Shown: piece by piece, positions 8,843 through 17,542 of the stretch
How the letters are laid out: every line of letters begins with the position of its first letter
How positions within the stretch are numbered: position 1 is the stretch's first letter
From: Sporomusa acidovorans
GTDB lineage: Bacteria; Bacillota; Negativicutes; Sporomusales; Sporomusaceae
DNA length: 64,000 bases
Assembly: GCF_900101845.1 (NCBI RefSeq)
Contig: NZ_FNAM01000025.1
Location: 18,840-82,839, forward strand
Direction of reading: 5' to 3'
The notes under the pieces: generated by a model
The model's database searches: none
Seen by the model: only the letters and a program-made list of their open reading frames with translations
What the model was told of the DNA's origin: nothing
Translations under genes and position numbers: made by a program

Positions 8843-9139
8843 TTTAATCCACCTACCTGCTACTTACTTTTTGTTATTGGCGTACACAGGTCTTCCCTCC
8901 ACAAACTCTTACCCGGATAAATATATTTTAAAGATTTCGAAAAATGTTTTTAAATTCCTGCAATATTTTTTTATTGGCATACAGGATTTATATCTAAATT
9001 TGACAGTATAAGAAAAGTAACCTAACGGCATTTGAGATGTTATTAATAAACTATTATTCCTTGCAAAAAATAAACAAAAGTTTTAAGTAAAACTACACTT
9101 ATGATACAATAAAGTCATTACCACTTGGGGAGGCAAATT

Positions 9140-9562
9140 ATGACAGATCTTTCGCTGTTAAAAACTCAGTTGCATAAAATCTACGAAGCTAATCCATTTG
9201 TCAACTTACTGCAGATGAAGATTATTGAAGTATCGGCCGGCAAAGCCATACTGTCAATGCCTGTACAAAACCAGTACACCAATTTCTATAATTCGGCCCA
9301 TGGCGGCGCCCTGGCTTCCCTTGCCGATACTTCTATGGGAATGGCCTGTATCACTACCGGTAAAAAGGTAGTTACCCTTGATATGAATTTGAATTATATT
9401 CGGGACGTTCCCTGCCGGGAGGCTCTTACCGCCGTAGGAACGCTTATTCATAATGGCAGTAGAACCATGGTTGCCGAGACAGAAATTTTTAACAATCTCC
9501 AGCAACTGGTTGTTGCCGCCAGAGCTACTTTTTTTGTAACAGGTAAAATTTCTCTTGAATAA
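9140..9562 (+). CDS. PaaI-type hotdog thioesterase
   Basis: A 140-residue acyl-CoA thioesterase of the PaaI/YbgC-like hotdog fold, hydrolysing an unidentified cytosolic CoA thioester. The signature AHGGALASLADTSMGMA with its conserved His-Gly-Gly and acidic residue is present, followed by the typical LNYIRDVP strand. I start at the ATG at 9140, seven bases after GGGGAGG; an upstream ATG at 9125 has no ribosome site. It stands alone on the plus strand, divergent from acoR and ending in a bidirectional terminator. Nothing shows its substrate. Confidence 0.88.
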   Translation: MTDLSLLKTQLHKIYEANPFVNLLQMKIIEVSAGKAILSMPVQNQYTNFYNSAHGGALASLADTSMGMACITTGKKVVTLDMNLNYIRDVPCREALTAVGTLIHNGSRTMVAETEIFNNLQQLVVAARATFFVTGKISLE

Positions 9563-9618
9563 TGTGGGGGTATCGTTCTTACTTATTATCAGAAGGGTTA
9601 TACTTGCTGATAATGTAG

Positions 9619-9651
9619 AAAAAAAGCCCTGGTTAATACCAAGGGCTTTTA
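9619..9651. terminator. Bidirectional terminator between thioesterase and amidase genes
   Basis: Hairpin AGCCCT-TGGT type stem with A7 on the left and T4 on the right. The long T tract is on the minus strand, so it best serves the amidase gene, but it can also end the thioesterase transcript. Confidence 0.8.
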
Positions 9652-9662
9652 CTAGTTCTGAT

Positions 9663-10250
9663 TTAACTGCTTAATTCGGCATAATAATCGCTGATTCCTC
9701 TGGCGATTGCCCGGGACATTTCTTTTTGCCAATTAGAATCTGCCAATTTCTTGGCTTCTGCGGAATTGGAAATAAAGGCCATTTCCAAAAGCACGGCCGG
9801 CGCATCCGTATAGCGCAATACATAAAAATTCTCTTCCTTGTCCGGATCCCCGTCGTCCCAGTCAGCCCTGAGCTTGATGTCGGGAAACGTATCTGTCACC
9901 TGGTTAATAATACAAGTAGCCAACTGATCACCTGCTGTTTCGCCTAATGTTGTATAAATTTCTGTGCCGTTAGCTTTCCCACTGGCAGCCGAATTGCAAT
10001 GAATAGAAACTACCACTTCGGCCCCCCAATGATTTGCTAGTTCACAGCGATACGCCAGACTGTCGGTTTCTGCCTGTTCAGCCTTTGTTCTGGTCATTAA
10101 TACCTCATAGCCAACGGCCTCAAGATATTTTTTTACCTGGCTGGCAACTGCTAAATTTACTGCCGCCTCCTGCAACCCGGTTTTGGCATTCACTGCTCCC
10201 GGATCAATATCTCCGCCAGCGTGCCCGGGATCTAAACATACCTTGGCCAC
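9663..10250 (-). CDS. N-acetylmuramoyl-L-alanine amidase (Amidase_3)
   Basis: Zinc amidase that cuts the lactyl-amide bond between muramic acid and the stem peptide. All catalytic positions are visible: H10 in DPGHAGG, E28, H85 in SIHCN and E157 in LLEMAFISN. The protein is only the 195-residue catalytic domain, without signal peptide or cell-wall-binding repeats, as in CwlD-like and phage-type forms. The start is a GTG nine bases after GGGAGGG. It is a single gene with its own terminator. A spore-cortex role is possible in a sporulating host, but the lack of an export signal is unexplained. Confidence 0.92.
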   Translation of the reverse strand: MAKVCLDPGHAGGDIDPGAVNAKTGLQEAAVNLAVASQVKKYLEAVGYEVLMTRTKAEQAETDSLAYRCELANHWGAEVVVSIHCNSAASGKANGTEIYTTLGETAGDQLATCIINQVTDTFPDIKLRADWDDGDPDKEENFYVLRYTDAPAVLLEMAFISNSAEAKKLADSNWQKEMSRAIARGISDYYAELSS

Positions 10251-10491
10251 TGCTATTCCCTCCCTTCTACTTTACTATAATATATTCTCAAAACAGTATA
10301 ACGTTAAATGACAATAAGATAATTAGAAATTAATAGATTAAATTACTTTACTTTTTTTAGATATGATAGTATACTTAATTTGCCCGTATAGGCCCGAGGA
10401 ATTTTCCATTAGTCCTTCTCATTTAGAGAAGCCCAATGAGTAAATCTTCTAAAGCTAAGTCAGGGTAATCTTTATGAGGAGGTCATATATA
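10251..10491. other. Intergenic leader upstream of the zinc-ribbon gene
   Basis: AT-rich divergent spacer. TATGAT and TATACT near 10363-10376 could be -10 boxes, which would give an untranslated leader of about 110 bases containing a small TCTC/GAGA hairpin (about 10417-10428). No known riboswitch is recognised. Confidence 0.4.
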
Positions 10492-10797
10492 ATGGCCGAA
10501 GACAAAACTTTAACATGCCGCGATTGTGGCGCTGAATTCGTATTCTCAGCTTCTGAACAGGATTTCTTTGCAGAAAAGGGATTCACCAACGAACCTGGAC
10601 GCTGTCCGGCATGCCGCGCTGCCCGCAAACAACAAAACCGTGGCGGATTTGGCCGCAACAATTATCAACAGCGCGAAATGTATGATGTAACTTGCGCTGC
10701 TTGCGGTTGCCAAACCCAAGTACCGTTCCGTCCCAGCAATGATCGTCCTGTTTACTGCCGAGATTGCTTTACTCAACAAAACGGTAAACGTTATTAA
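10492..10797 (+). CDS. Zinc-ribbon protein with CxxC-CxDC domain
   Basis: A 101-residue protein with two zinc knuckles: C9/C12 with C38/C41 (CRDC and CPAC), and C68/C71 with C89/C92 (CAAC and CRDC). They are joined by an Arg-Gly-Asn linker (NRGGFGRNN), giving the architecture of the small zinc-ribbon (zf-trcl) proteins common in clostridia. It starts after AGGAGG, ten bases before the ATG. The linker and basic composition suggest nucleic-acid binding (inference). It has a long untranslated leader and a strong terminator, both typical of an abundant single-gene transcript. Confidence 0.88.
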   Translation: MAEDKTLTCRDCGAEFVFSASEQDFFAEKGFTNEPGRCPACRAARKQQNRGGFGRNNYQQREMYDVTCAACGCQTQVPFRPSNDRPVYCRDCFTQQNGKRY

Positions 10798-10802
10798 GAT
10801 TT

Positions 10803-10838
10803 TAACTCCTTTGCCTAGGCAAGGGAGTTTTCTTTTTA
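10803..10838 (+). terminator. Terminator of the zinc-ribbon gene
   Basis: Arms AACTCC/GGAGTT and TTGCC/GGCAA form a nearly perfect stem followed by TTTTCTTTTT. Confidence 0.88.
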
Positions 10839-10846
10839 TTAAGCAG

Positions 10847-10889
10847 GGAAAGGCTAAGTTTACTCCGACCGGGTAAACTTAGCCTTTCC
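10847..10889. repeat. Perfect 17-bp inverted repeat, 9-base loop
   Basis: Arms at 10847-10863 and 10873-10889 (GGAAAGGCTAAGTTTAC and its exact complement) flank a 9-base loop. No T tract follows on either strand, so it is not a standard terminator. Confidence 0.85.
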
Positions 10890-10925
10890 GCTATTAGGTT
10901 CACAAATATAGGAATTTCCCACTTC

Positions 10926-11213
10926 TTATTTCCACAACATGTATAAACAGAAAATATTAATAAAAAATAGTATAGGAATCCCGATGACGAAATTTTGATG
11001 CAGGGTCTTATGACGATGAACATACATGCCGATAAGTACACCTGCCGCACCAAATAGCAAGGCTATTAAAAAAAATGTTCTCTCGCGAATTCTTCGAGCT
11101 TGGATGCGGGCAAAGCACTTGTCAGCCCAAACTGTAACAAACGCAATCAAATTCCAGCAAAAATATAACGCAAGCTCTATATTCAAAGCCTTATGAATAA
11201 AATCAACTACCAT
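10926..11213 (-). CDS. DUF1294 membrane protein
   Basis: A 95-residue inner-membrane protein with three predicted helices (about 13-32, 46-65, 75-94). The DUF1294 pattern is visible: N-terminal WNLIAFVTVWADKCFA, the basic loop RRIRER, then the glycine-rich second helix (LFGAAGVLIGMYVHRHKT). Function of the family is unknown. The ribosome site (AAAGG) is weak. It follows a long inverted repeat and sits alone between two plus/minus units. Confidence 0.85.
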   Translation of the reverse strand: MVVDFIHKALNIELALYFCWNLIAFVTVWADKCFARIQARRIRERTFFLIALLFGAAGVLIGMYVHRHKTLHQNFVIGIPILFFINIFCLYMLWK

Positions 11214-11255
11214 AAAATACTTTACCTTTAAAAAAATTTCATAATCTTATATTTG

Positions 11256-12116
11256 CTAAATATATTTGGTAGGCAGACTATCCCGCTTCACTTCCGGGGG
11301 AATAACAATTTTATCTACCTGGTTAAATTTAGAAAAAGTAACAGTGGTATTTAACCTAGCTTGATTAAACATTTCCCTGATAGCTGCTTTTTGTCCGGAA
11401 GGAATTTCCTGCAAGTTTGCAATATTTTCACCAACTGCGGCCAGAAAGCCTGACATATCCATATCCATTTTAGAAATGGTTGCGGTTTTTTTATCAATTG
11501 TCACCGTATACGTAAAATTCCCCAAACCGTTAAATAAACTTTCCGGTAATTTAATATTTTTCATGCCGGAGGAGACAATCGCCTGTTCAATATTTTTCCT
11601 TAAATAACTTCCATCCATGGTAACGGAGAAAACTTGGGATCCCGCTGTTTCGCCGATGAGTTCCACGCCGATAATAGCCTGAGAGTAGTTTGCATATTCA
11701 TCAATCGGGTTATAATAGGGCATGCTTTGCTTTATCCAATGATTATCAGCATTTGTGTAAACAGTAAGCTGATCCTTCGATTCTTCGATATATTGTATAA
11801 CCTTTTGTTCATTTTTTTGCGAAGCATTGGCCAGTGAAATATTCATCACATTTTTGATTACCATTGGCTTGGTTTGCGCATCACATTCGCCGCTCACCAT
11901 AATATCCATTTTGTTGCCTTGTATCGACATAGAACCGGTTGTGTTGATTGTCATATGATAGTTATCTTGTGCGTGTAATTTTTCATAGGCTTGGGTCACA
12001 AATGTTTTATAGTCCGTAATTTCTGCCGGTACTGCGGGAGCGGCACCACAGATTGAGGACCATATTGTAATCAGCAAGACAGGTATCATCATCGCCCAAT
12101 ACTTCATCCTAAGCAT
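11256..12116 (-). CDS. Secreted DUF6612-like protein
   Basis: A 286-residue exported protein: a hydrophobic signal segment at the N terminus ends near CGAA, with no clear lipobox. The rest alternates beta-strands in the style of LppX/LolA-like or DUF6612 proteins (QVFSVTMDGSYLRKNI, FTYTVTIDKKTATISKMDMDM), which bind a hydrophobic ligand or sense the envelope. I chose the ATG at 12116, nine bases after GGAAGG; one at 12125 abuts that site too closely. Family assignment is tentative. Confidence 0.65.
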   Translation of the reverse strand: MLRMKYWAMMIPVLLITIWSSICGAAPAVPAEITDYKTFVTQAYEKLHAQDNYHMTINTTGSMSIQGNKMDIMVSGECDAQTKPMVIKNVMNISLANASQKNEQKVIQYIEESKDQLTVYTNADNHWIKQSMPYYNPIDEYANYSQAIIGVELIGETAGSQVFSVTMDGSYLRKNIEQAIVSSGMKNIKLPESLFNGLGNFTYTVTIDKKTATISKMDMDMSGFLAAVGENIANLQEIPSGQKAAIREMFNQARLNTTVTFSKFNQVDKIVIPPEVKRDSLPTKYI

Positions 12117-12227
12117 GTTATTCATTCCTTCCTTTTCTATGATCTTGATCTCGGTATTGCCCTATCTGATCCTTTTTCTACCATAAACGAAAATTTCCTT
12201 TAAATTAAATTAACTTTCACCTATAAT

Positions 12228-12258
12228 ACAAAAGCCACTCTTCAGTGGCTTTTGTTAT
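12228..12258 (-). terminator. Terminator after the 12275-13333 gene
   Basis: Perfect 10-bp stem AAAAGCCACT/AGTGGCTTTT with a 4-base loop; the tail TTTTGT is short. Confidence 0.75.
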
Positions 12259-12274
12259 TTGACATTTTCTGTAG

Positions 12275-13333
12275 TTACTGGGGTAAAGCGATAATCCTTA
12301 CCGGCAAATTCGATGCTCCCGGCGGACTGAAAGTCAGTGATAATGGGTCTCCACCTTCAAAAGTACCTAAAAAAGCAAAATCTTTCTTTTTACTGTCACC
12401 AAAGTACAGCTTATCGCGTGGTATCGGCAACGGACTCCAATATACCTCCGGGTGGTTTATTTTTATGGCACCGGCAAACTCGCCTCCCATTGGCGCCAAG
12501 TAGTAAGAAATTCTGCCGCCTTTTTTTGATGGGAGTAAAACCTGGTAGACAACGCCATAATTGCCATAATTAACGACTTCTGACCCGTCAGTAGCATCAA
12601 TTCCTTTTAAATAAGAATCAATCGCATTATCAGCCAGGGTTAAGCCAATAGCGCCATCATGAACCGGATCATATGGCTCAATTGGCGAAACAATGCGGTT
12701 TGCTCCGGCAAAAGTACCCCGCAAATGCCAGCGGTCAGCCGGCAGTACCGCCAATCTTTGGGAAAACGTAATACTATTTTCATTTACAGGCAGCATTATC
12801 ACTTTAACAGTAATCGGGCCATCCACCGTAAAATCGTAAATACCGTTAATCAGCATATTCGGCATCATAATGGCTTTTTCTATATTTGCCGATAAAGGTA
12901 TGGTGCCTCCTGGAGGAACATTGACCGTGTATGTATTTTTCTCAGCAAAGTAAGCCCGCTGTGTTTCTTTTCCTACTTCAAACCAGGAATATCCCGGTCC
13001 CCCCAATACGGCTTGCCTAACCGCAACATGCGCTGGTTTATTTTCCCTGTTCTCCAATAATACAGACATCTTTTTTACATCATTGGTATCATTTACATGG
13101 TAAAAAAAGAGACGCGCACTGCCAGCGATCTTATCTTGATATAAAATTCCATCATGATTTACCATTTCCGGACTATCGGAGAACAAAAGTTTACCACCGT
13201 TAGATTGGCTTATTGCCGGCCACTCCGGGAGATTTTCTATGTCCAAGCCGCTAGGTCCATCGGCTGCAGTCGCCTCACTGCCCAGATTCACAACTAACAG
13301 TATAAGATACACTATCCACGTTATCGGTTTCAT
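12275..13333 (-). CDS. Secreted protein of unknown function
   Basis: A 352-residue protein with a clear signal peptide (MKPITWIVYLILLVVNLGSEATA, cleavage after ATA). The mature part is rich in beta-strand and glycine and contains repeated copper-amine-oxidase-neighbour style segments but no domain I can name. A start follows GGGGAGG. It has its own leader hairpin element (13355-13409) and terminator, so it is probably a single-gene unit. No function is proposed. Confidence 0.7.
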   Translation of the reverse strand: MKPITWIVYLILLVVNLGSEATAADGPSGLDIENLPEWPAISQSNGGKLLFSDSPEMVNHDGILYQDKIAGSARLFFYHVNDTNDVKKMSVLLENRENKPAHVAVRQAVLGGPGYSWFEVGKETQRAYFAEKNTYTVNVPPGGTIPLSANIEKAIMMPNMLINGIYDFTVDGPITVKVIMLPVNENSITFSQRLAVLPADRWHLRGTFAGANRIVSPIEPYDPVHDGAIGLTLADNAIDSYLKGIDATDGSEVVNYGNYGVVYQVLLPSKKGGRISYYLAPMGGEFAGAIKINHPEVYWSPLPIPRDKLYFGDSKKKDFAFLGTFEGGDPLSLTFSPPGASNLPVRIIALPQ

Positions 13334-13354
13334 TCATTTCCTCCCCATAAAAAT

Positions 13355-13409
13355 AAGACTGGGCTTGTGCCAAGTCTTTTAGGACACATGTAGACAAACG
13401 TCTTAACCG
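13355..13409 (-). ncRNA. Leader hairpin element, copy B
   Basis: On the minus strand: TTAAGAC-GTTTGTC, GTCCTAAAAGAC, then the hairpin GACTTGGC-ACAA-GCCcAGTC followed by TTATTTTT. It matches copy A (33589-33640) closely, with a compensating change in the first small hairpin. It ends about 15 bases before the start of the downstream gene. Confidence 0.55.
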
Positions 13410-13595
13410 TTTTCAGATTCGCCATTAAATGTCAAATTCCTTTAAATTTAGCTAACTTTCAACTTCAAATATTATAATTCATAAAAAATGTACTTTTAAG
13501 GCTATTCTAACTTCTCCTCATTATGTTACAATGCTCATAGAAAATCAATGAGGCCGCCTCAAAACGTGCGGTAAAACCAGTGGGAGGTACGGCGC

Positions 13596-13949
13596 ATGCA
13601 TAAAAGAAGAGCCGCATGGAGTGTTTTTTTTCTTGCCATTAGTTTATTTATGCTCTGTATGCCCCTAGAAGCGGCCGGAGCAAAAACCACAGCCAAAGCA
13701 CCTGGCAGCCAGCAATCCCTTTCTCAACGTGCGGGCAATCCAAAAGTAATGCAGTTGCAGCAACTGTTAGCCGATACCGGATTTTATCCAGGCTCGATGA
13801 CCGGCATTTTGGATCATTCCACCAAAGAGGCAATTTCCCGGGCACAGGCAAAATTCAAGTTAAAACAAACCGGCAATTATGATCAAAAGCTAGCTAATAT
13901 ACTAGCCCGTGAAGCTAAAAGTAAACCCCAGCGATATCGTAAAATATAG
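13596..13949 (+). CDS. Secreted peptidoglycan-binding domain protein
   Basis: A 117-residue exported protein: signal peptide (hydrophobic core FFLAISLFMLCMPL, probable cut near AGA), a short Lys/Ala/Ser linker and one PG_binding_1 repeat (about 45-108: NPKVMQLQQLLADTGFYPG then the ILDHSTKEAIS turn). Such modules bind cell-wall glycan; there is no catalytic partner domain. It starts ten bases after GGGAGG and ends one base from the convergent fapA stop, without a visible terminator. Confidence 0.85.
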   Translation: MHKRRAAWSVFFLAISLFMLCMPLEAAGAKTTAKAPGSQQSLSQRAGNPKVMQLQQLLADTGFYPGSMTGILDHSTKEAISRAQAKFKLKQTGNYDQKLANILAREAKSKPQRYRKI

Positions 13950-13950
13950 A

Positions 13951-15987
13951 TTATCGAAGTGAACTACATTTTATTTCGCCATCCAATACATAAAGAGCGA
14001 CAAACTGTACTGGATCATTGACCACCTTGGTTAGTGACCCAATAGCAACTTTTGTGCCAGGATACATGCAGCCACAAACACGGACTCTGCCAGGTTTGGC
14101 AATTTTAAGGATACTTTCCATATTTTCAACGTGTTGTCTCAATTCTTCCATCTGGTCAGGCAAGGCCTCGCACTCTGCCTTGTATTTTTCGTACCTTTCC
14201 CTTTTTTCACTCGAAAGCTGCTCAATACCCTGCGCATGAAAATAGGCCAGTGCTTGCTCCAATTCACTATAAGTAGCTTCCGCCTTTTTAATTTCCTGGC
14301 GAAACTTAAGCAGTTCATCCTTAAGCAATGTATTTGCCGCTACATCAATTTCGGTAATAACACCGGATTGATTCCCAATAATCCTGGCGGTCACTAATTC
14401 ACCGGCCGATACGCAACCACCGCGAATAAGTCCCCGCCCCCCTTCGACAATCACTCGTGAACCTGCATATACTGCACTATTCAAAATGAAGTCATTAACA
14501 ATAATATCTGTGTCAGCGTACACTGTGGCATTCTCAACAAAATTGGCCACAAGACGCTCGCGGGCTTTAATAATGCTGCGCCTCATTCCCTGAATTCCCT
14601 TGTGAACAATGATGTTGTTAGCCTCTACCATCCCCCCGGAAATTGTACCGGCTACTTCGACATTACCACCAGCTTTTATAGAAAAATCTTGTTGCACGGA
14701 ACCTCGCACAATGACGCTCCCTTTAAAATCGATATTTCCGGTTGAATAGTCAATATCTCCGTCAATTACAATTATGGGTATAACATTAATACGCTTGTCC
14801 AAGAAAACCGACAAGTGACCAGGAATAGCCGCATAAAGGCGCCAGTCCTCAACATTAATAACATTCTTGCCGGTAGGCATTCTGATATCCTTGCCAGGTT
14901 TTGGCGGAAGTGGCAAGCCGTATACATCTGTCCCGGGGATACCAGGTGTTGCCGGAACCTTTTCAACGAGTAACTGGCCTTCCTCCACACAAAGAAAGTG
15001 ATTGGTTTCTTTAAAGTCAACCCGGCCGTCCGCCAGTTCAACCGGACGCCCTTGGCTGTCAGGATCAATCGCGTATTTCAGATAAGCGTCCTCACCCCTG
15101 CAAGGCGGAATACCGCGTGCGCAAACAACATTGGCGATGGAATTGGTTTTTGTAAGCATGGCAATAGCTTGTTCATCAATGCCATGAACAACCCCAGCAG
15201 CATTCAATTCCTCTAAAATATCCGAGCGAGTAGCGGTAGGCCTGTCTGCAGGAATAGTAATACTTACCCTTGCTTCCAGCCGCTCAAAGCCAACCTTGAC
15301 TTTGATATATTTATTTTTTGGCGGCAAAGCCGCTGCCTGCGAATTATTAATGATAAGTACCGGTGAGCCAATGGCCTCTCTGATTACCTGAGATATAAAG
15401 TCACTCTCAAAGTTAGTACAATTGCGATTCATTAAGTCTTTGATAATTGTCGCCTTTAATACAGGCCAGCCGCCAATTCCAGGCGCCCATACGCTAAGAT
15501 ATACGCCGGTATCATTGGCACTGATTTCATACCGGCCAGCTATCCTCGGCTGGGCATTAACGATAAGTACCGGCGTGCCTGTGGCTTCTCTGATTACCTT
15601 GGAAATAAAATTGCTGTCAAAATCAGTAACGTTTCGGTCGGTTAAGTCTTTGATAATTGTCGTCTTTGCTACAGGCCACCCGCCATTGCCGGGAGCCCAT
15701 ACAGTTAGATACACGCCAGTATCATTGGCGCTGATTTCATACCGGCCAGCCACCCTCGGCTGAGTATTGACAATAAGCACCGGCGTCCCTGTGGCTTCCC
15801 GAATTATTTGAGAAATAAATTCACTGTCAAAGTTAGTAAAATTCCGTTCGGTTAACTCCTGAATAATTACTGCTTTTGCTACAGGCCATCCTCCTTTGCC
15901 AGGCGCCCACACACTAAGATAAACACCAACATCATTTGCAGTAATTTGGTAATGGCCGGCCTGCTTAACGGGAAGTGTTTCTTCCAT
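13951..15987 (-). CDS. fapA: FapA family (DUF342) protein with triplicated N-terminal module
   Basis: A 678-residue FapA/DUF342 protein, a family tied to polymer/flagellar assembly and cell-surface organisation. Residues about 8-218 are three tandem 70-residue modules (YEISANDTGVYLTVWAPG core), then the DUF342 beta-helix region (GSVIVRGSVQQDFSIKAGGN, EANNIIVHKGIQG) and a C-terminal coiled coil (about 560-640) with a CGCMYPG end. Most FapA proteins carry one N-terminal module. The start is the ATG at 15987 after GGTGGTGAG; the frame continues to 16035 without a ribosome site. It converges with the peptidoglycan-binding gene. Confidence 0.88.
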   Translation of the reverse strand: MEETLPVKQAGHYQITANDVGVYLSVWAPGKGGWPVAKAVIIQELTERNFTNFDSEFISQIIREATGTPVLIVNTQPRVAGRYEISANDTGVYLTVWAPGNGGWPVAKTTIIKDLTDRNVTDFDSNFISKVIREATGTPVLIVNAQPRIAGRYEISANDTGVYLSVWAPGIGGWPVLKATIIKDLMNRNCTNFESDFISQVIREAIGSPVLIINNSQAAALPPKNKYIKVKVGFERLEARVSITIPADRPTATRSDILEELNAAGVVHGIDEQAIAMLTKTNSIANVVCARGIPPCRGEDAYLKYAIDPDSQGRPVELADGRVDFKETNHFLCVEEGQLLVEKVPATPGIPGTDVYGLPLPPKPGKDIRMPTGKNVINVEDWRLYAAIPGHLSVFLDKRINVIPIIVIDGDIDYSTGNIDFKGSVIVRGSVQQDFSIKAGGNVEVAGTISGGMVEANNIIVHKGIQGMRRSIIKARERLVANFVENATVYADTDIIVNDFILNSAVYAGSRVIVEGGRGLIRGGCVSAGELVTARIIGNQSGVITEIDVAANTLLKDELLKFRQEIKKAEATYSELEQALAYFHAQGIEQLSSEKRERYEKYKAECEALPDQMEELRQHVENMESILKIAKPGRVRVCGCMYPGTKVAIGSLTKVVNDPVQFVALYVLDGEIKCSSLR
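15303..15966 (-). repeat. Three tandem 210-bp intragenic repeats in fapA
   Basis: The same text recurs at a 210-base period (for example CGGCGT at 15781 and 15571, then CGGTGA at 15361), in phase with codons. The outer copies have drifted at many third positions, so this is an old protein-level repeat. Confidence 0.85.
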
Positions 15988-16026
15988 GAAACTCACCACC
16001 AAATCAATAATTAATTGACAACTATT

Positions 16027-16075
16027 AAAAACCACGATTTTCCTTCGAATAAGATAAGGAAATCGTGGTTTTACT
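16027..16075 (-). terminator. Terminator of the HD-GYP gene
   Basis: Long stem AACCACGATTT-CCTT/AAGG-AAATCGTGGTT, followed on the minus strand by TTTTTAA. Confidence 0.85.
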
Positions 16076-16091
16076 ATTACAAAGTCACCAG

Positions 16092-17234
16092 TTAAACAGA
16101 CATTGCTTTGGGATTAAAAGCAGGTACATAATCAGCGTATGCTTGAATATGGCCGGCATAAATCTCTTCAAAATCCACAATAAAAAGTCCCGGATTCTTT
16201 ACAAGATCAAGTTCTACAAGCTGGTTGACTTGGCTGCCATCTTCACTGGCAATAATGCGAACGACAGGCGTGTTTACGCTTTTTACGCCAACACCAAGAA
16301 TCAAGCCGCTCTGCCGGTTATTGAGCCGTACTGTTTTCCCCATAGGATAAATGGCTACATTCTGGTTAAATTTTTCTACAAGAGCCGGATTAAAGTACTC
16401 GCCCGCCGCTTTGTTGAGTATCGCGGCCGCATAATAAACAGGAGTCGGCCGGCGATGCGGCATTCCTGCAATCAGCCGATCATAGACATCGGCAATGCTA
16501 ACAATCTGTGCATATTCAGAAATGGTATCCCCTGCAAGTCCCATGGGATAGCCGCTGCCATTCCAACGCTCATGATGCTGGAAGCAGGCATTTACAACAT
16601 CAATGGATATGGCTTGATTTTTTTTCAATATTTCCAGCGAATAAAAGGGATGTTGTTTATATTCTTCCCTGCTGTTGGTTGATAAATATTTAGGATATTG
16701 CTGCGTTAAATTGCAGGAAAATCGAATTTTCCCTACGTCATGCAATAAAGCGGCCAAGCCTACCTCATATAACTGCTTTGCATCATATCCTTGCGCAAGC
16801 CCGGTCATAACGGATAAAATGCACGTATTTATCGCATGAGAAAACATATATTCTTCTTTGCGGCGTATATCCAGCAAATGAATCATATTTTCGGGTTTTT
16901 GAGTTAATTGACTGATGAAGCCGCTGACAATATTTTTCACCCTGTCCAGTTGTATACCCTTCCCAACACGAAACTGATTAATGACCTCCCGCGCAGCCGT
17001 TACAGTTTCCTGCCCTTGTTGGGAATCATAGGTGTCCTCTTCCGCCTCCAAAACAGTACCCTCGATTTCGGGCTCTCCAATATACAAGGACGTAATCCCT
17101 TTATGAAGAAGATACTTAATGTATCGGTCCTTTATTTCTATGCCTTCATGGAGTAAAACGGCGCCATCGGCTGTCAGGAGCGGTTTTGATAAATACATAC
17201 CCGGCTTTATTTCCTCTAACGATATGCGCTGCAT
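16092..17234 (-). CDS. HD-GYP domain phosphodiesterase
   Basis: Probable cyclic-di-GMP phosphodiesterase. N-terminal DUF3391-like domain (to about 120), then HD-GYP: the HD motif LLHDVGKIRFS and the HHERWNGSGYP motif with its GYP triad are intact. Residues after about 290 form a small C-terminal extension. It is 380 residues with its start after GAGGGGGGGG. It is a single-gene unit with a strong terminator beside fapA, a surface-assembly gene, so it may adjust motility or surface traits. A related nucleotide substrate cannot be excluded. Confidence 0.9.
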   Translation of the reverse strand: MQRISLEEIKPGMYLSKPLLTADGAVLLHEGIEIKDRYIKYLLHKGITSLYIGEPEIEGTVLEAEEDTYDSQQGQETVTAAREVINQFRVGKGIQLDRVKNIVSGFISQLTQKPENMIHLLDIRRKEEYMFSHAINTCILSVMTGLAQGYDAKQLYEVGLAALLHDVGKIRFSCNLTQQYPKYLSTNSREEYKQHPFYSLEILKKNQAISIDVVNACFQHHERWNGSGYPMGLAGDTISEYAQIVSIADVYDRLIAGMPHRRPTPVYYAAAILNKAAGEYFNPALVEKFNQNVAIYPMGKTVRLNNRQSGLILGVGVKSVNTPVVRIIASEDGSQVNQLVELDLVKNPGLFIVDFEEIYAGHIQAYADYVPAFNPKAMSV

Positions 17235-17542
17235 AGAACCCCCCCCTCTTACATAAATATGTTGTTATTCTATTATATATATCGAAAATAACGCAAAATA
17301 CTTAATGAAATAAGGACAATATTGGCAAAAACTCATGTTTTTATTTACTGCGGCTTAAATAATCACTTTTGCCGGCCTAACCAGCATCCGCCTGTAGCTT
17401 CCCCAGCAACCACTTTTCTGTTGATTTTTTGCGTCAGCTTGTTGTAAACTTTTTATTATGAGAGTATTCTCTCTAAAATAAGTTTTGGACTCGTATTATA
17501 CATAAATCATCCCGCTTTACGGGAAAACGGTTAGGAGGAACT
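17235..17542. other. Divergent intergenic region, no gene seen
   Basis: 308 bases between the HD-GYP and aminotransferase genes. A possible promoter TTGTAA-N17-TATTCT lies at about 17450-17478 on the plus strand. A short CCGCTTTACGGG hairpin precedes the ribosome site of the aminotransferase. No riboswitch or small gene is recognised. Confidence 0.4.

Noticed and set aside
10841..10893. Inverted repeat as terminator of the DUF1294 gene
   Set aside because: No T tract on the minus strand after the stem; listed as a repeat instead.
16065..16682. A 205-codon plus-strand frame opposite the HD-GYP gene
   Set aside because: Antisense to an intact HD-GYP gene, starts in its terminator and has no recognisable domain.
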